DNA from: Dendrophyllia cribrosa
Taxonomy: Eukaryota; Cnidaria; Anthozoa; Scleractinia; Dendrophylliidae
Direction: 5' to 3'
DNA length: 64,000 nt
Assembly: GCA_024195265.1 (NCBI GenBank)
Contig: JAJLRJ010000004.1
Location: forward strand, 32,555,785 to 32,619,784
The notes under the pieces: model-generated
Database searches by the model: none
What the model was told of the DNA's origin: nothing
What the model saw: only the letters and a program-made list of their open reading frames with translations
Translations under genes and position numbers: made by a program
Shown: positions 54,155 to 64,000 of the stretch, piece after piece
Position numbering within the stretch: the stretch's first letter is position 1
Layout: every line of letters begins with the position of its first letter

Positions 54155-54397
54155 AGGCTGGTTTTCACTAACGACGGAGTCGGAGTCGTAATCAGAAGCG
54201 CAGAGCGTTACGATCTAGTGAAAATCAAACCGACGGAATCGGAAGAAGATCACGGAGTCATAAGCGGAATCGGAAGAAAATGGAACCGTTCTGATTCCCG
54301 TCGAGCTTATGACTCCGCTTACGACTCCGATTTTCGATTTTCACTCGGTCGGAAGCACTCTTACGACTCCGACTACGACGCCAGTGAAAACCAGCCT
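54155..54397. mobile_element. Harbinger-like MITE (243 bp)
   Basis: The ends AGGCTGGTTTTCACTA and complement are flanked by TAA and TAG (a TWA-type duplication with one change). The interior is full of GACTCCG/CGGAGTC inverted motifs. The 60-codon frame inside is a shadow. Confidence 0.7.
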
Positions 54398-55021
54398 TAG
54401 CCTTTGTAAGGTCTTAATGGTCCTATATACTCCAAGTGGAATCTAAGCTCTCTTGGTACTGAAAAGGTTATACTCTTAATAAGGTCAATCTCTCAGATCT
54501 GAGTAAAACTGAGCACTGGCAACTAACTCAGTCACTCTTGACAACCAAATTAAAGTAGGAGAAAAAAAAGTGCAGCGTTTTGTAAAATATTAATGTGGAG
54601 GCAATATATCTGTAAGTTATTGTCTGAGGGCGTGCATTGTTTACAATACCTTTCTACTGAAAAATATGTAATCGTAAAAGTTACCTTACAAAATCGTGGG
54701 ATATTCATGGTTTTATGTAGTTTAATCAATAAGACCAATAAGGGCACAGTGTCGATATTGGGTTCTATTTTATACTTCCAATATATCATTGTTGTTATTA
54801 CTGTGTACATGTGGCATAAATAGAGAATATATGTTCAGTATACCCGGAGGATACCTGCAGTATAATGTTCAACTTCACATTATCCGCATCAGTTTTCTCC
54901 AGTCTCTTAGTTGTCAAATAAATGACAGGGATAAACCTGTAAATCATTGCAGTGTATATCTGAGTGTTTTCGTCTTCACCAAAAACATTACTCTGCATTT
55001 TGGCCTCTGTATACCCGACTT

Positions 55022-55094
55022 CAACCTCGTTCCCAGGGTCTTCTCCTTCCCGTCCCCTGGGGCGGGAAGAAGAGAGACTCTGGGAACGAGGTTG
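55022..55094. mobile_element. 73-bp miniature element with perfect 9-bp duplication
   Basis: The arms CAACCTCGTTCCCAGGGTC and GACTCTGGGAACGAGGTTG flank a ~35-base GC-rich centre that is itself inverted (CTTCCCGTCCCC/GGGGCGGGAAG). The duplication ACCCGACTT occurs at 55013-55021 and 55095-55103. Nine bases suggests the Mutator superfamily. Confidence 0.75.
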
Positions 55095-55289
55095 ACCCGA
55101 CTTCAGTCTCACCACTTAGATCTTGGTGAGGCACTTCAAAGGGGAATGAGAGAGGGCGTAGACTCCTTTCCTTCAAATCTGAGACTGTTTTAAAACTAAA
55201 ACTAAAAAAAAAACAGTGTAGATCAAGTTAACCAAGAAGTGTTATCAAGTGTTTCATATCAGTTGAAGCTGAGGAAAAATTATCTGTCT

Positions 55290-55681
55290 ATCTTAAACAA
55301 GGACACTGACTATAAAAGGAACCTTGGCCAGGCCAAGCCGCCAGTCATTTCACACTTGACACCGAACTGTCAACATCACGTGCATCCGCTCGCCAATGGA
55401 GAACCGTTACCGCGCAAAATTCAAATTTGGAAAGCTAAAATATTATATTCATGCTAAAAGACGCATAAATTCAAATAATGTTTTTAGTTTTATTTTTGTG
55501 AAAGATAAATCCTATACAAGATTGAACTAGTAAAGGTAGAATTAGACCTATTTCTTGGGGCAACGGTCTTCCTCCGTGTTGCTCGCAGTCAGCCACCTTT
55601 TGATTAGCCGTTGAAGCAGTGATGGTGTGACAAAGAGGGGGCGGAGCTATCCCTTTTATAGTCAGTGTCCTTGTTTAAGAT
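55290..55681. mobile_element. 392-bp MITE with ATCTTAAACAAGGACAC ends
   Basis: About 30 bases of perfect inverted repeat at each end (ATCTTAAACAAGGACACTGA). No ORF. The duplication is unclear. Confidence 0.65.
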
Positions 55682-55949
55682 TTTTTTGTCTATCTTAAGA
55701 TGAAGCTATGTGTTTGTCTGAGTGAAAGCTACACAAAAGTTTTAACATTATCTGTCTAGTGTCTAACCCGAAAACTTAACGGTTTATTTAGGCCCTAGGC
55801 ATTTCCTTGCATTTTTCAACTATATTTAAATAATGTACTAGTCATGTACAATTAGATTACTATTTATTACTTTAAATGGAATATTTGCTTGCGAATAGAC
55901 TCGACATGCGTTACATTTATTCGATTATCATAACCCCGGTGGGAAAACA

Positions 55950-56046
55950 TAAATATAGATTATAAAAAAAATGTAAATACAAAGTGGAATGCCAATAAAA
56001 GTATTGTATTGTATTGCATTGCATTGCATTGCATTGCATTGTATTG
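55950..56046 (+). mobile_element. LINE 3' tail with TTGTA/TTGCA repeats
   Basis: GTGGAATGCCAATAAAAGTA followed by a tandem run of TTGTA and TTGCA. This is the usual 3' end of 5'-truncated non-LTR retrotransposons in which the tail is a short repeat rather than poly-A. A similar end (GTGGAAATAAAACTTGTAAT) is at about 32872-32910. Confidence 0.6.
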
Positions 56047-56319
56047 TCAAGAGCAATGGCTAACGCAAGTCACTGATAATCACAAGAAACGGCAAAACTA
56101 AAGTACCATATGTGAGTATGTTGCGAGTAAAAACTCCCCCGTCCGTCAAAAAAAATCCTGGATCCCGCTCCATGTATTATATCGTACTGTTGCAGTGGAC
56201 AAAGAAAGAAGAGTTTTTCAATACAAAATATTGAATTGTATGATATTCGAACGTTACCCTTTATAAATTTAATATTATTCTGTCGAAGCGTGATCGTCCG
56301 GGTTTGTTCTGAAAATTAC

Positions 56320-56400
56320 TTTGATGTTGTTGTTGTTGTTGTTGAGATTGACTCGTGTTTCGACAACCTGTCGTGAGCATCTTCAGAGTCGTGTAAGTAC
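56320..56400. repeat. GTT microsatellite and adjoining dispersed repeat
   Basis: A GTT run (about 56325-56344) precedes GACTCGTGTTTCGACAACCT and CATCTTCAGAGTCG, a sequence I recall as common in cnidarian Penelope-like repeats. The boundaries and family are uncertain. Confidence 0.4.
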
Positions 56401-56856
56401 AGTCATATAGTATATCATTAGTTGATGGTATTTAGCCATGATTTTATTGGATGTGGAGACTCAAGTCAGTGACTGGCCAGTTTCGATCCGTTTTTTATGA
56501 TCATCGGCCTTTAGCTCGGTGGTCAAATTTGTTCTTTGAGTTGTTTGTCTGTTCTGTTAGCGCCGTTTGTAAGTACTCAAAATCAAAGTAAATCCACTCT
56601 CAATTTAGCATTCTTCTTTTGCAACCCACTTGTAATCTAATTGAAAGTATATGAAAGAAAGATACGCAGAGTGTCCAAAAATCTCGTACATACCAGATTA
56701 ACATCGACTTCTAATGGGTGTGGTCATTATGGGATCAATTCTATATGTCAGATACCCTTTGGCAAGTGTCGAGTATTCTCTTTGGTTTAGTATCTTTACC
56801 ATGATAGCCCCGGGGTTGTCCAGAACGTTTAAAACTTACAATTTTCATGTTAGTGT

Positions 56857-57957
56857 TTAAACGTCTGTAGTTTGCACTAGTGTTTTCCGTAGTTCACTCG
56901 CGGTGACTCTGAACCTCCCTGCCAATCGATTGCTTGTTTCACTTCTTCTTCCACTAATCGTGTTCACACTCTGTAAGAATTTACCAGGCAAAATTCGCTT
57001 GACTTCCTTGCGAAACTCTTTGTTGACAACACAGTAGACAATTGGGTCAGCTGCAGAATTCACCACTGTCGAAATAAAAACTAGTGTAATAATCACGGTG
57101 TAGTAATTTTTCAAGGCAAGATCAGGCCACAACGTTGCCACAAGGCGCAACGCCGTAAAAGGGAACATGGTAACTGCAAACAGAATCACTAATGGCTTGA
57201 GGATCCGATGTGTCTTCCTGTTTTGTCGCAGCATGATCCTTAAATTCGAAGATTGTGGTTGGGCTTCGCGATCTTGATTGCTAATGGCACTTTCCTCTTG
57301 CAGGATTATTCTCGTTCTTTTAGAGACGAGCCTTCCGATACTTATGTAACTGAAAGCTATGATGGCAAGCGGCAAAACGTACAACAACACAATGAGTGCA
57401 ATTGTGTAGGTCATCGATGATGGCAAAGCAAGATTACATGTCTGCTGGCATGAGTCATAGGAGTAGAAGATGTACACCGGTACAGACGTCACGGCGAACG
57501 ATGCAACCCATCCGACGGCCAGCACAATACGTCTTTGTTTTCGAGAGCGCATCCCACGAGTCTGCAGCGTCGTTTGAACAATGTTGACATATCTCTCCAA
57601 CGCAATCACGGTAATGGAGAAAATGGCCGCGCCAAAGAATGTTTCTGTAGCAGGTGCAACGTAAAGACAAACCGCCTCTCCTAAGTACCATTTAAGGGGA
57701 TTTTGCTCCTTTAAAATGGCGATTGGTAAATTGAAAAGCAAAACGCCGATATCTGCGATGGCGAGACTGAAAAGATATTGGCTGGCTGCTCCAAGCACGA
57801 GTGGTTTTCGAATGATCGTCAGACAGACCATAGCATTTCCAACGAACCCAAAGACACCGATGGCAATCTGTATTCCAATTATGAAGACAGTCAATGGAAA
57901 GGGTTCTTTGAGATAAACTGGATATGTGTTGTTGCTGTCAGTGCAGTTAGATGCCAT
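56857..57957 (-). CDS. Class A (rhodopsin-like) G-protein-coupled receptor, uninterrupted coding exon
   Basis: 366 residues from MASNCTDSNN. Seven hydrophobic helices are visible. Class A landmarks are GNAMV in TM1, LAIAD in TM2, a TM3 Cys paired with Cys in extracellular loop 2, ERY for DRY at about 121-123, FAVTMFPF in TM6 in place of CWxP, and NSAADPIVY for NPxxY at about 300-308. N-linked sequons (NCT, NNT) are in the short extracellular N-terminus. The tail after TM7 is ~58 residues with Ser/Thr/Arg. It looks most like peptide or amine receptor relatives, but the ligand cannot be told. An in-frame ATG exists at 58005. I prefer 57957 because the sequence just upstream looks like a splice acceptor (T run, then GTGTACAG at ~57990), implying a 5' UTR exon further right. 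Confidence 0.9.
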   Translation of the reverse strand: MASNCTDSNNTYPVYLKEPFPLTVFIIGIQIAIGVFGFVGNAMVCLTIIRKPLVLGAASQYLFSLAIADIGVLLFNLPIAILKEQNPLKWYLGEAVCLYVAPATETFFGAAIFSITVIALERYVNIVQTTLQTRGMRSRKQRRIVLAVGWVASFAVTSVPVYIFYSYDSCQQTCNLALPSSMTYTIALIVLLYVLPLAIIAFSYISIGRLVSKRTRIILQEESAISNQDREAQPQSSNLRIMLRQNRKTHRILKPLVILFAVTMFPFTALRLVATLWPDLALKNYYTVIITLVFISTVVNSAADPIVYCVVNKEFRKEVKRILPGKFLQSVNTISGRRSETSNRLAGRFRVTASELRKTLVQTTDV

Positions 57958-58335
57958 TGTATTCAGGCCTGAAAGGATGCCTCTGGAAGCTGTACACGCA
58001 TACACAAAAAAAAAAACGTATTAAAAATATTCCCACTTTTACAAGGTGCTAAGAAGAACAAAATGTTCGTGTAAAACAGAAACCGAAAGAACTAACCGGC
58101 ATTAAATTAATTAATGGAAAGCGATAAAAAGCATTAACATTTCTAATTTGCCTTAACTCTGCGTTTTGTTTGTTAAAAGGATGAATAATAAGTAATGTTT
58201 TGCTCAGGCATTGAGCAACTCATTGCGCTTATAATTATAAAAATAAATAAAAATATATTTTTTGTAAAACTTATAGGCTTTCCTAAATAGAAAATTTTTA
58301 GTTTTAAAAAGCGGAAGAGAGCCAGTATTTTCTAA

Positions 58336-58542
58336 GCCTGGTTATGACTAGCGACATAATCATAATCATAAGCGGAAGCATAACAGTGCTAATAGCCTTA
58401 TGTGAAAACAGGCCCGATATAAACACAAGCAAAAGCGCCATCATTGGCATAAGGATCAATATTATGGCAATGTCAATGTTCGTTTTCACTTGACGCAAAT
58501 TTTTATGCCTACGCTTATGTCGCTAGCTAGTGAAAACCAGCC
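58336..58542. mobile_element. MITE related to the AGGCTGGTTTTCACT family
   Basis: The ends GCCTGGTTATGACTAGCGAC and complement (GTCGCTAGCTAGTGAAAACC) match the element at 54155-54397 at the extreme termini only. Confidence 0.6.
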
Positions 58543-58564
58543 ATTATATATATAGCACGAGAAA

Positions 58565-59186
58565 ACGCGTTGACCATATGTTACCAATAGTAATTTTCAG
58601 TGTACTTACGAGTCAAAGTGACAAATGTTATTACAATTTACAACAGGTACATTACAAAACGCATTACATACCGCATTCGTGCCACGTAGCTCAGAAGTTG
58701 CTGGATTTCACGACCAGCTGCAGGAATTTTAGAACAATTTTCTTTCTTTAAGCGCTGGTGGGAACGCGTTGGCCATTTGTTACCAATGGTAATTTTCAGT
58801 CTAGTTACGAGTAAAAGTGTAATTAGATTATAATTCGCGACGGTCGGTTTCTTAGAAATTACAAGAAAGTATGACAACTACAAATTATCCAAGATGCGTA
58901 GATTAAAATTTCGTCAGGCGTGGCAAAAATGTGACAACTGTGACAACAGATAAATTACAAAACACGAAGTTATTACAATTTACCACCAGCACAGAGTTGT
59001 ATTGGAGATTTCCTCGAATTTCTTTAGATCGACATTCACAAGCGCTTAAAAAAAATGATTTTTTTCCTAAAATTTATGCAGCTGGTCGTGCTGCAACTAC
59101 AGAGATGCGTGGTACGAATGCTGTATATAATATGTTTTATAATTTATCTGTTGTAAATTGTAATAATAGTTGTCACATCACAGTAT
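58565..59186. repeat. Complex repeat: direct duplication plus large inverted arm
   Basis: Blocks at 58565-58620 and 58764-58820 are direct copies (ACGCGTTGRCCAT, then TTACCAATRGTAATTTTCAG). The segment 58616-58752 recurs reverse-complemented at about 59046-59183. No coding potential. It is probably a rearranged DNA transposon. Confidence 0.6.
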
Positions 59187-59620
59187 TGCTGACATCTGTT
59201 TTCATAAATTAGACCGAGTTTGAACTCGGGCCTAATTAATTACATTTATAATATATGATTTTTGGGCGTGGGTTAACTAGTGAAAAGCAGTAAAAAGACT
59301 GTTGAAATTAAACACGCTTCAAGCTATTTTGTGTGCCCCTTACTTTACGATGGTGTTTGTCATTTTGTAGGATGATAAGCACTTTGTGCACTTATGTTAA
59401 AATACTGGCTAGAGAATCTAGCATCTTAGTGGCACATTTTTTTTAGGAATATTAATTATTAAGTATGGATTTGAATTTCCTTAATTTGTACAATGTTTTG
59501 TTCTTCGGCTTTTCCACATAGTGTTGAAATCTTAAAATAGGTGTACTAAAAATATTATCAGAAACAGTCTTTTTAAAATGACTCTTGTCCGAACAGGCTG
59601 ACGACATATTAACTATGAAA

Positions 59621-59906
59621 TAGAGTAGTTTTCAATTGAGTGTCGTAAAACCAAAACCAAAGTAATTACTCTGACCAATCACAGCAGTCGTAAACAATCC
59701 AATGAACCAATCAGAGCTCGAAGCAATTACATGTCGCGGGCGCCAAGCGCGGGAAAACGCGTGCGAGCAAGTCACGATTGGTTATGGTTTTACTTCTGAT
59801 TGGTCGAGAAAGTGGCGCGAGTTTTTTTAGCCAATCACAAAGCGTAGCAATGCAAAACCAAAGCAATTGTGTAATTACTTTCGACAGTCAATTGAAAACT
59901 GCTCTA
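59621..59906. mobile_element. 286-bp MITE with TAGAGTAGTTTTCAATTG ends
   Basis: Inverted ends of ~55 bases, including GTAATTAC and CAAAACCAAA blocks. The centre carries repeated CCAATCA motifs. Confidence 0.65.
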
Positions 59907-60378
59907 ATACTCCTAAGCTCAATCCATTCCTTATTTCTAATGAAAACGACTTATTTGAAGTCTGTTCAGTTGTAATGAAATGAAGATAAAAATGTAGCAG
60001 GAAAATGAATTTCGTTGGACATTAACAAAACCCACAGAGGAAACATAAAACGATACACTGTTGGCTTCCTAAAAGTTCCAAACTGAAATGTTGACAAAAT
60101 ATTTAAAATTTTCGCTTGGACTTGGTCATTATCCGCACAGGCGTAAAAGAAAGAAAAGTAATAGCACAATCCCTGAAGTTTTAAATGCTTTATAATATGG
60201 GTTGTGTCTTCTTTAACATGTAATCCATAGACTCTGATGTGAGTACCATGACCCAAGATTTGTCTGTCAGAGTGAACGGTTTAAAACTTTCTTAGTTTAC
60301 TATGCCTTCATGCCGCCGACCGAGCGAAATGAAAACCTTATCAAATGTTGTCCTTTTACTATTATCAACAGCCCTTAA

Positions 60379-60625
60379 GGCCCGGCCGAACGAACGCAAC
60401 ATCTTGCAACATTGTTGCGCGCAACGCGTTACACGCGTTTGGCCACCCTGTTGTAACAAGTTGCAACATGTTGGATGGTGTTGGATTAAGTTTGAAAATG
60501 GTCAAATTTGATCCAACACCATCCAACATGTTGCAACAGGGTGGCCAAATGCGTGTTTTAAAACACGTTGCGCGCAACAATCTTGCAAGATGTTGCGTTG
60601 AAATATTGCGTTCATTGGCCGGGCC
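60379..60625. mobile_element. 247-bp MITE with GGCCCGGCC ends
   Basis: The termini GGCCCGGCCGAACGAACGCA and complement enclose multiple inverted GTTGCAACATGTTG blocks. Almost the whole element can fold on itself. Confidence 0.65.
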
Positions 60626-61214
60626 TTCACAGAAAAGCCATACTTACATCAGAATATCTGACTAGCGATTCTTGGGCGACCCACCGATTTTCTTTGAAAA
60701 TTTGCTTTTTGTCTCGATAAAAAGGCCTATTTATTGGATCTGAGTCTGACTAACATAAACAGACTGACAGGGGTAACGTCCATTTCCCCATATTTTGTAA
60801 AAAAAAAGTCAATCTACGATAAAAACTCAGCAGGTATCATTAGTTTAATAATGTCCGGTATAAGTAGGACTGCTTTTAAGGTCTTGAATAATTAAAACAT
60901 ATCGGAAACTTAAGATGAGCGCCAAAATGTTTTCTTTTTTAAACTAATCTAGAAAAGCGTCTAGTTATTGACGGCATGGCTTAATTACTTTTTACAACAA
61001 ATATCACGGTTGGAAATTTAAATAAAGACAAAAGTAAAATTTCAGTTTGAGTGATCCTATGCCTTAGACAAAGAAATGACACGCGATTCAAACAGAGAGA
61101 CTTACGGTAACCCTTATTTTCTGAAGCGAATGAAAAGACACATTCGATAACAATAACATGTTCACCAGGAAGTTGTAGATCTGCCGTTTTATCGTGTGTA
61201 CGTATGTATGCATC

Positions 61215-61666
61215 CCGGAGGGGGAACTCCCATTTAAAATTGACGGGGTTGATCCTCCGAAATTTTGAAAGGAACCCCTTAACCCTTTCACTTCCAGAGT
61301 CAATTATGGAGACATGTTATGTAGGTCTAACTTTTGAGTCTGTTGACGAAATCCTATGGTGTGACCATTCAAATGAAACCTCTTTGGCTGTACTTTTGCA
61401 TGGTACCATTTGTTTTTCAATATTTATAAAACAAATTTGTGATTTTGATCTTTAGCACCCTTGAGAGTTGAGGGTTAAAGATACCGAAAAGCCGTTTTGC
61501 GGGTCTGGCTCACGTTGATATTTCTAACCCTAAGAGGTACCTATTAGGATGACTCTGACAGCGGTCATTTTCGATTCAAACACCCTTAGTGAATTTTAAC
61601 CCCTGAAAGGTAAGATAATCATGCTCGTCACTTTTGTAGGGGAGTTCCCTCTCCCCTACCCCCGGG
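61215..61666. mobile_element. CCCGG-ended hAT-like MITE, split by another repeat
   Basis: The ends are CCGGAGGGGGAACTCCC and GGGAGTTCCCTCTCCCC...CCCGGG. An 8-bp duplication with one mismatch (TATGCATC 61207-61214, TATACATC 61667-61674) flanks it. The dispersed repeat 61275-61481 is inserted inside. Confidence 0.55.
61275..61481. repeat. Intact copy of the CCCTTTCACT inverted-repeat family
   Basis: It runs from TTAACCCTTTCACTTCCAGA to GAGAGTTGAGGGTTAA, so the termini are inverted. This copy defines the family seen in pieces at 3595, 8640 and 13318. Confidence 0.65.
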
Positions 61667-62644
61667 TATACATCCCTTCTGAGAGTTCCTGTGCGGTAAA
61701 TAGTTTTTGAAATTCGTGATCCTGAAGACGTTTTCAATATGTCTAATAGCTTCCGAAAAGAACATGCCAAAAATATATAAGTCCGCGCTAAGTGTATCTA
61801 GGCCTCTGTACTGAGAGAAATTGTAAAAGAAGATGAAAATGAATTATTTAGTCGAAAACGTTCGTTTTTTTCTTTTAACTTTTTTTAGCGTTGTAAATAG
61901 TATTTGAAATCTTAAAACGAATATTATGGACATCAAATTAATAATAATTAAGTAGAATTAGCAAACAAAATACTAATACTGAAAACTTCGTAGTTTTTTA
62001 ATTAAAAACAATTCGGTTGAATCTACATACATCTTCAGTTACAAGGAGTAAGCAAAAAGGAAGGAATGTACAAAAAAAGATGAAATATGCGCTGAATACA
62101 AAGATATTGCAATACATGGTTGCAGTACATGGTTAAAATTCTTTCTTTTCGGAGAGAAGTCATGAGTCAGATAATGCGATTCTAACTTTTGATAATTTAA
62201 AAGAAAGGCCATTCAAGCGAGCATTATTTTCCTGTGGTATTGCCGACACTGTGCTCTACAAAGTAGTTCTAATTCTTTGGTATCTGAAATTATGAACATT
62301 CACGGCTGAATCGAAGGCTGTTGAGTTGGCGTCTTCTGTAGCGCGGTACTTTTTCACTTATTAAAACGTTGCAATTTTAAAAGTGAAAATCTGTCAGGTT
62401 AAAGGAACTACATCAACGTTTGTACAAATCTTGAAAATAAATATTGGACGCCTTTTTTAACATTGTTGTTTTAAATCTGTTTCAATATCCTTCAACCGTT
62501 ACTCAGAGACCGCGAAAATTTACAGTATGTTAAAAAAAACCCAGACAACCGACCTCATGAAAGCGACTGGGAAGCTTTGGGAGACGAATTTGGATTATGA
62601 TGAAAATAAAGTAGACAAAGAGCGAAAAAAACAAAACAAAACAA

Positions 62645-62672
62645 CAACACATTATCAACAACAACAACAACA
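62645..62672. repeat. CAA trinucleotide microsatellite
   Basis: Run of AAC/CAA units, imperfect at its 5' side. Confidence 0.8.
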
Positions 62673-64000
62673 ATGTAAACAAATAAGACGACCTTGTTCC
62701 AATACACTAATTTCACCTAGTACTACCCTCCGGGTGTAAAAGGAAATTTTATCAAAGGCGAAGGTACGATACTTCTGAGAATGAACGCTTCGAAAATAAC
62801 ATTTTAAGAGAATCTCTGCATTTGCACCTAAAAACGCGTGTTTTCCACGAGTGGTTTTCCACACAACTATTTTATCCGAGGCTGGTTTTCCGGCAGACCG
62901 GCGGCACTTCAACAACAAAAAACTGAAACTCTTGCGATAAAATATTACCAGTTGCTGCAAGACGCCACAGGTTGATCAGGTTATCGGGGAAAATAAGCGA
63001 CGAGACGTTTGAATAAAATTAAAAGAAAAGGACACTTAAAGTTCGAAAACTTACTAATAATCCGTAACATCGCCTTTCGGCGAAATCATATCCTGCCAAA
63101 TAAGACAATAATTACAATGTTAGAAGTTGGAACTTAAAAGTTTGGTAACTGCATGGCACTTCTTTTAGCAAGTAAAGTATAAAAATGGGAAAATATTTTA
63201 TTCTTTTAAAATCATGCCTTTATCAGTTTCGATGATTTTTTTTTCCAAAATCTATGTTTAGTATATTGTAGTCGACATAAATTCAAAATAAAACTTTCAC
63301 TGGCGACAGTTGTCTCTTGATTTAACATTATTCGTTTTAAGATACAATTATTAGGATATCGAGAGAGAAGTGATCATTTTCCCAAGTATAACAATCATCA
63401 AAGTGTACAATTTTCAAACAGACAATTTATAATTTGCAACAGAATATTCCAAGTGTTTTATAACCCTTCACTCCTAAGACTCAATTCTCGTTTCATGTTC
63501 TTTTGTTTCCTATCGTTCGAATATGTGGATCGAATCTATTGAATATGTCACAACCCCTCCCCTCCTCTCATCTCCGCAAAAAATAAGGCCCGAAAAGCCC
63601 CCCCTCCACCCGCTCTGAACCCTCCTTTTGGACGACACTTTCCTGGGTTGTTTTTACTTTATGTTTTACGATTATATGAATTTCTCAGAAAGAAATACAG
63701 TATGTTCCCCCTTCAAGCCTAAGAGCTTCTAGAACTCTCAAAAATAAATGCAAGGCTTATTTTGGAATTTTCCAGTGTGTTTCTTGACATTTATTAATGA
63801 TTACGTTTACGTACAAATTAAGAATTAACAATTATTTCCTAGAGGCAATGTAAATATTGGAATATTTCGAGGAATTCTTAGGGATTCTTTTGTTCGTATT
63901 CATCTGCATATTGACTTATTTTAACTTCTTCGTTGTTGATTTACATCGAGGCCTTAAATGTTTTTGTTTTTCCGAATTGCCTTTGTTAAATTTTTCACTG

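Larger units (their letters stand above)
52417..56856. other. Intergenic region between the WD40 and GPCR genes
   Basis: These are convergent 3' ends. AATAAA at 53060-53065 is a plausible poly(A) signal for the WD40 gene, and TTTATT near 56446 for the GPCR on the minus strand. Otherwise it holds the MITEs and LINE tail listed separately. Confidence 0.6.
57958..64000. other. Region upstream of the GPCR, repeats and unrecognised DNA
   Basis: Contains the inverted-repeat elements listed below. An upstream non-coding exon of the GPCR is likely but cannot be placed. From 61700 to 64000 I see only AT-rich DNA, a CAA microsatellite (about 62645-62672) and short frames without recognisable domains. 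Confidence 0.55.

Noticed and set aside
56330..56400. Possible second hammerhead (CTGAAGA...GAAAC...GTC on the minus strand)
   Set aside because: CUGANGA, GAAA and GUC occur in order, but stem II does not pair next to the core and stem I has no complement.
57396..57972. Plus-strand frames opposite the GPCR
   Set aside because: Antisense shadows of the receptor coding sequence.

Overview
The window is nuclear DNA from an animal, most likely an anthozoan cnidarian and probably a stony coral. The evidence is AT-rich DNA, spliced genes with GT-AG introns, a metazoan cilia gene, a class A GPCR, a SUEL-type lectin, and a very dense load of small inverted-repeat transposons interspersed with TACATGTA motifs. 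The species is an inference. I see no prokaryotic operons, CRISPR arrays or rRNA.

Four host genes can be supported. (1) A plus-strand gene at 6002-31539 encodes a single-pass membrane protein: signal peptide, one SUEL/rhamnose-binding lectin domain, Thr-rich stalk, TM helix and cytoplasmic tail. It has five exons, and all introns are phase 1. (2) CFAP298 (C21orf59/Kurly, needed for motile cilia) lies on the minus strand at 49681-38129 in seven exons. Its exon 4 carries two apparent 1-bp deletions. (3) A plus-strand WD40-repeat gene (49928-52416, two exons) is head-to-head with CFAP298 and shares an intergenic promoter of about 250 bp with an X-box-like half-site. (4) A minus-strand class A GPCR with an uninterrupted coding region lies at 57957-56857.

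The rest is mainly mobile DNA. The largest element is a 5.1-kb ISL2EU-type DNA transposon (17323-22443) in the lectin intron. It has ~525-bp terminal inverted repeats and an AT target duplication. It carries an intact SAP-SWIM-YqaJ nuclease gene and a THAP-DDE transposase gene broken by two in-frame stops. It interrupts one unit of a ~440-bp tandem repeat, whose other units show the empty site. Other elements include a 1157-bp Mutator-like MITE with a 9-bp duplication, a 73-bp element with a 9-bp duplication, poly-G-ended hAT-like MITEs with 8-bp duplications, Harbinger-like MITEs (TWA), a TTAA-flanked MITE, LINE remnants, a tRNA-derived SINE-like unit, and a nested 3.9-kb element with a 6-bp duplication in a CFAP298 intron. 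A complete type I hammerhead ribozyme motif lies on the minus strand at 4994-5038, in what looks like a Penelope-like or retrozyme-type fragment.

Layout: 1-5.8 kb intergenic repeats and the hammerhead; 6.0-31.5 kb lectin gene with ISL2EU, satellite and MULE in its introns; 31.5-38.1 kb intergenic repeats, LINE tail and minisatellite; 38.1-49.7 kb CFAP298; 49.9-52.4 kb WD40 gene; 52.4-56.8 kb MITEs and a LINE tail; 56.9-58.0 kb GPCR; 58-64 kb repeats and sequence I do not recognise. All splice sites, boundaries and family calls were made by eye; no database search was run.
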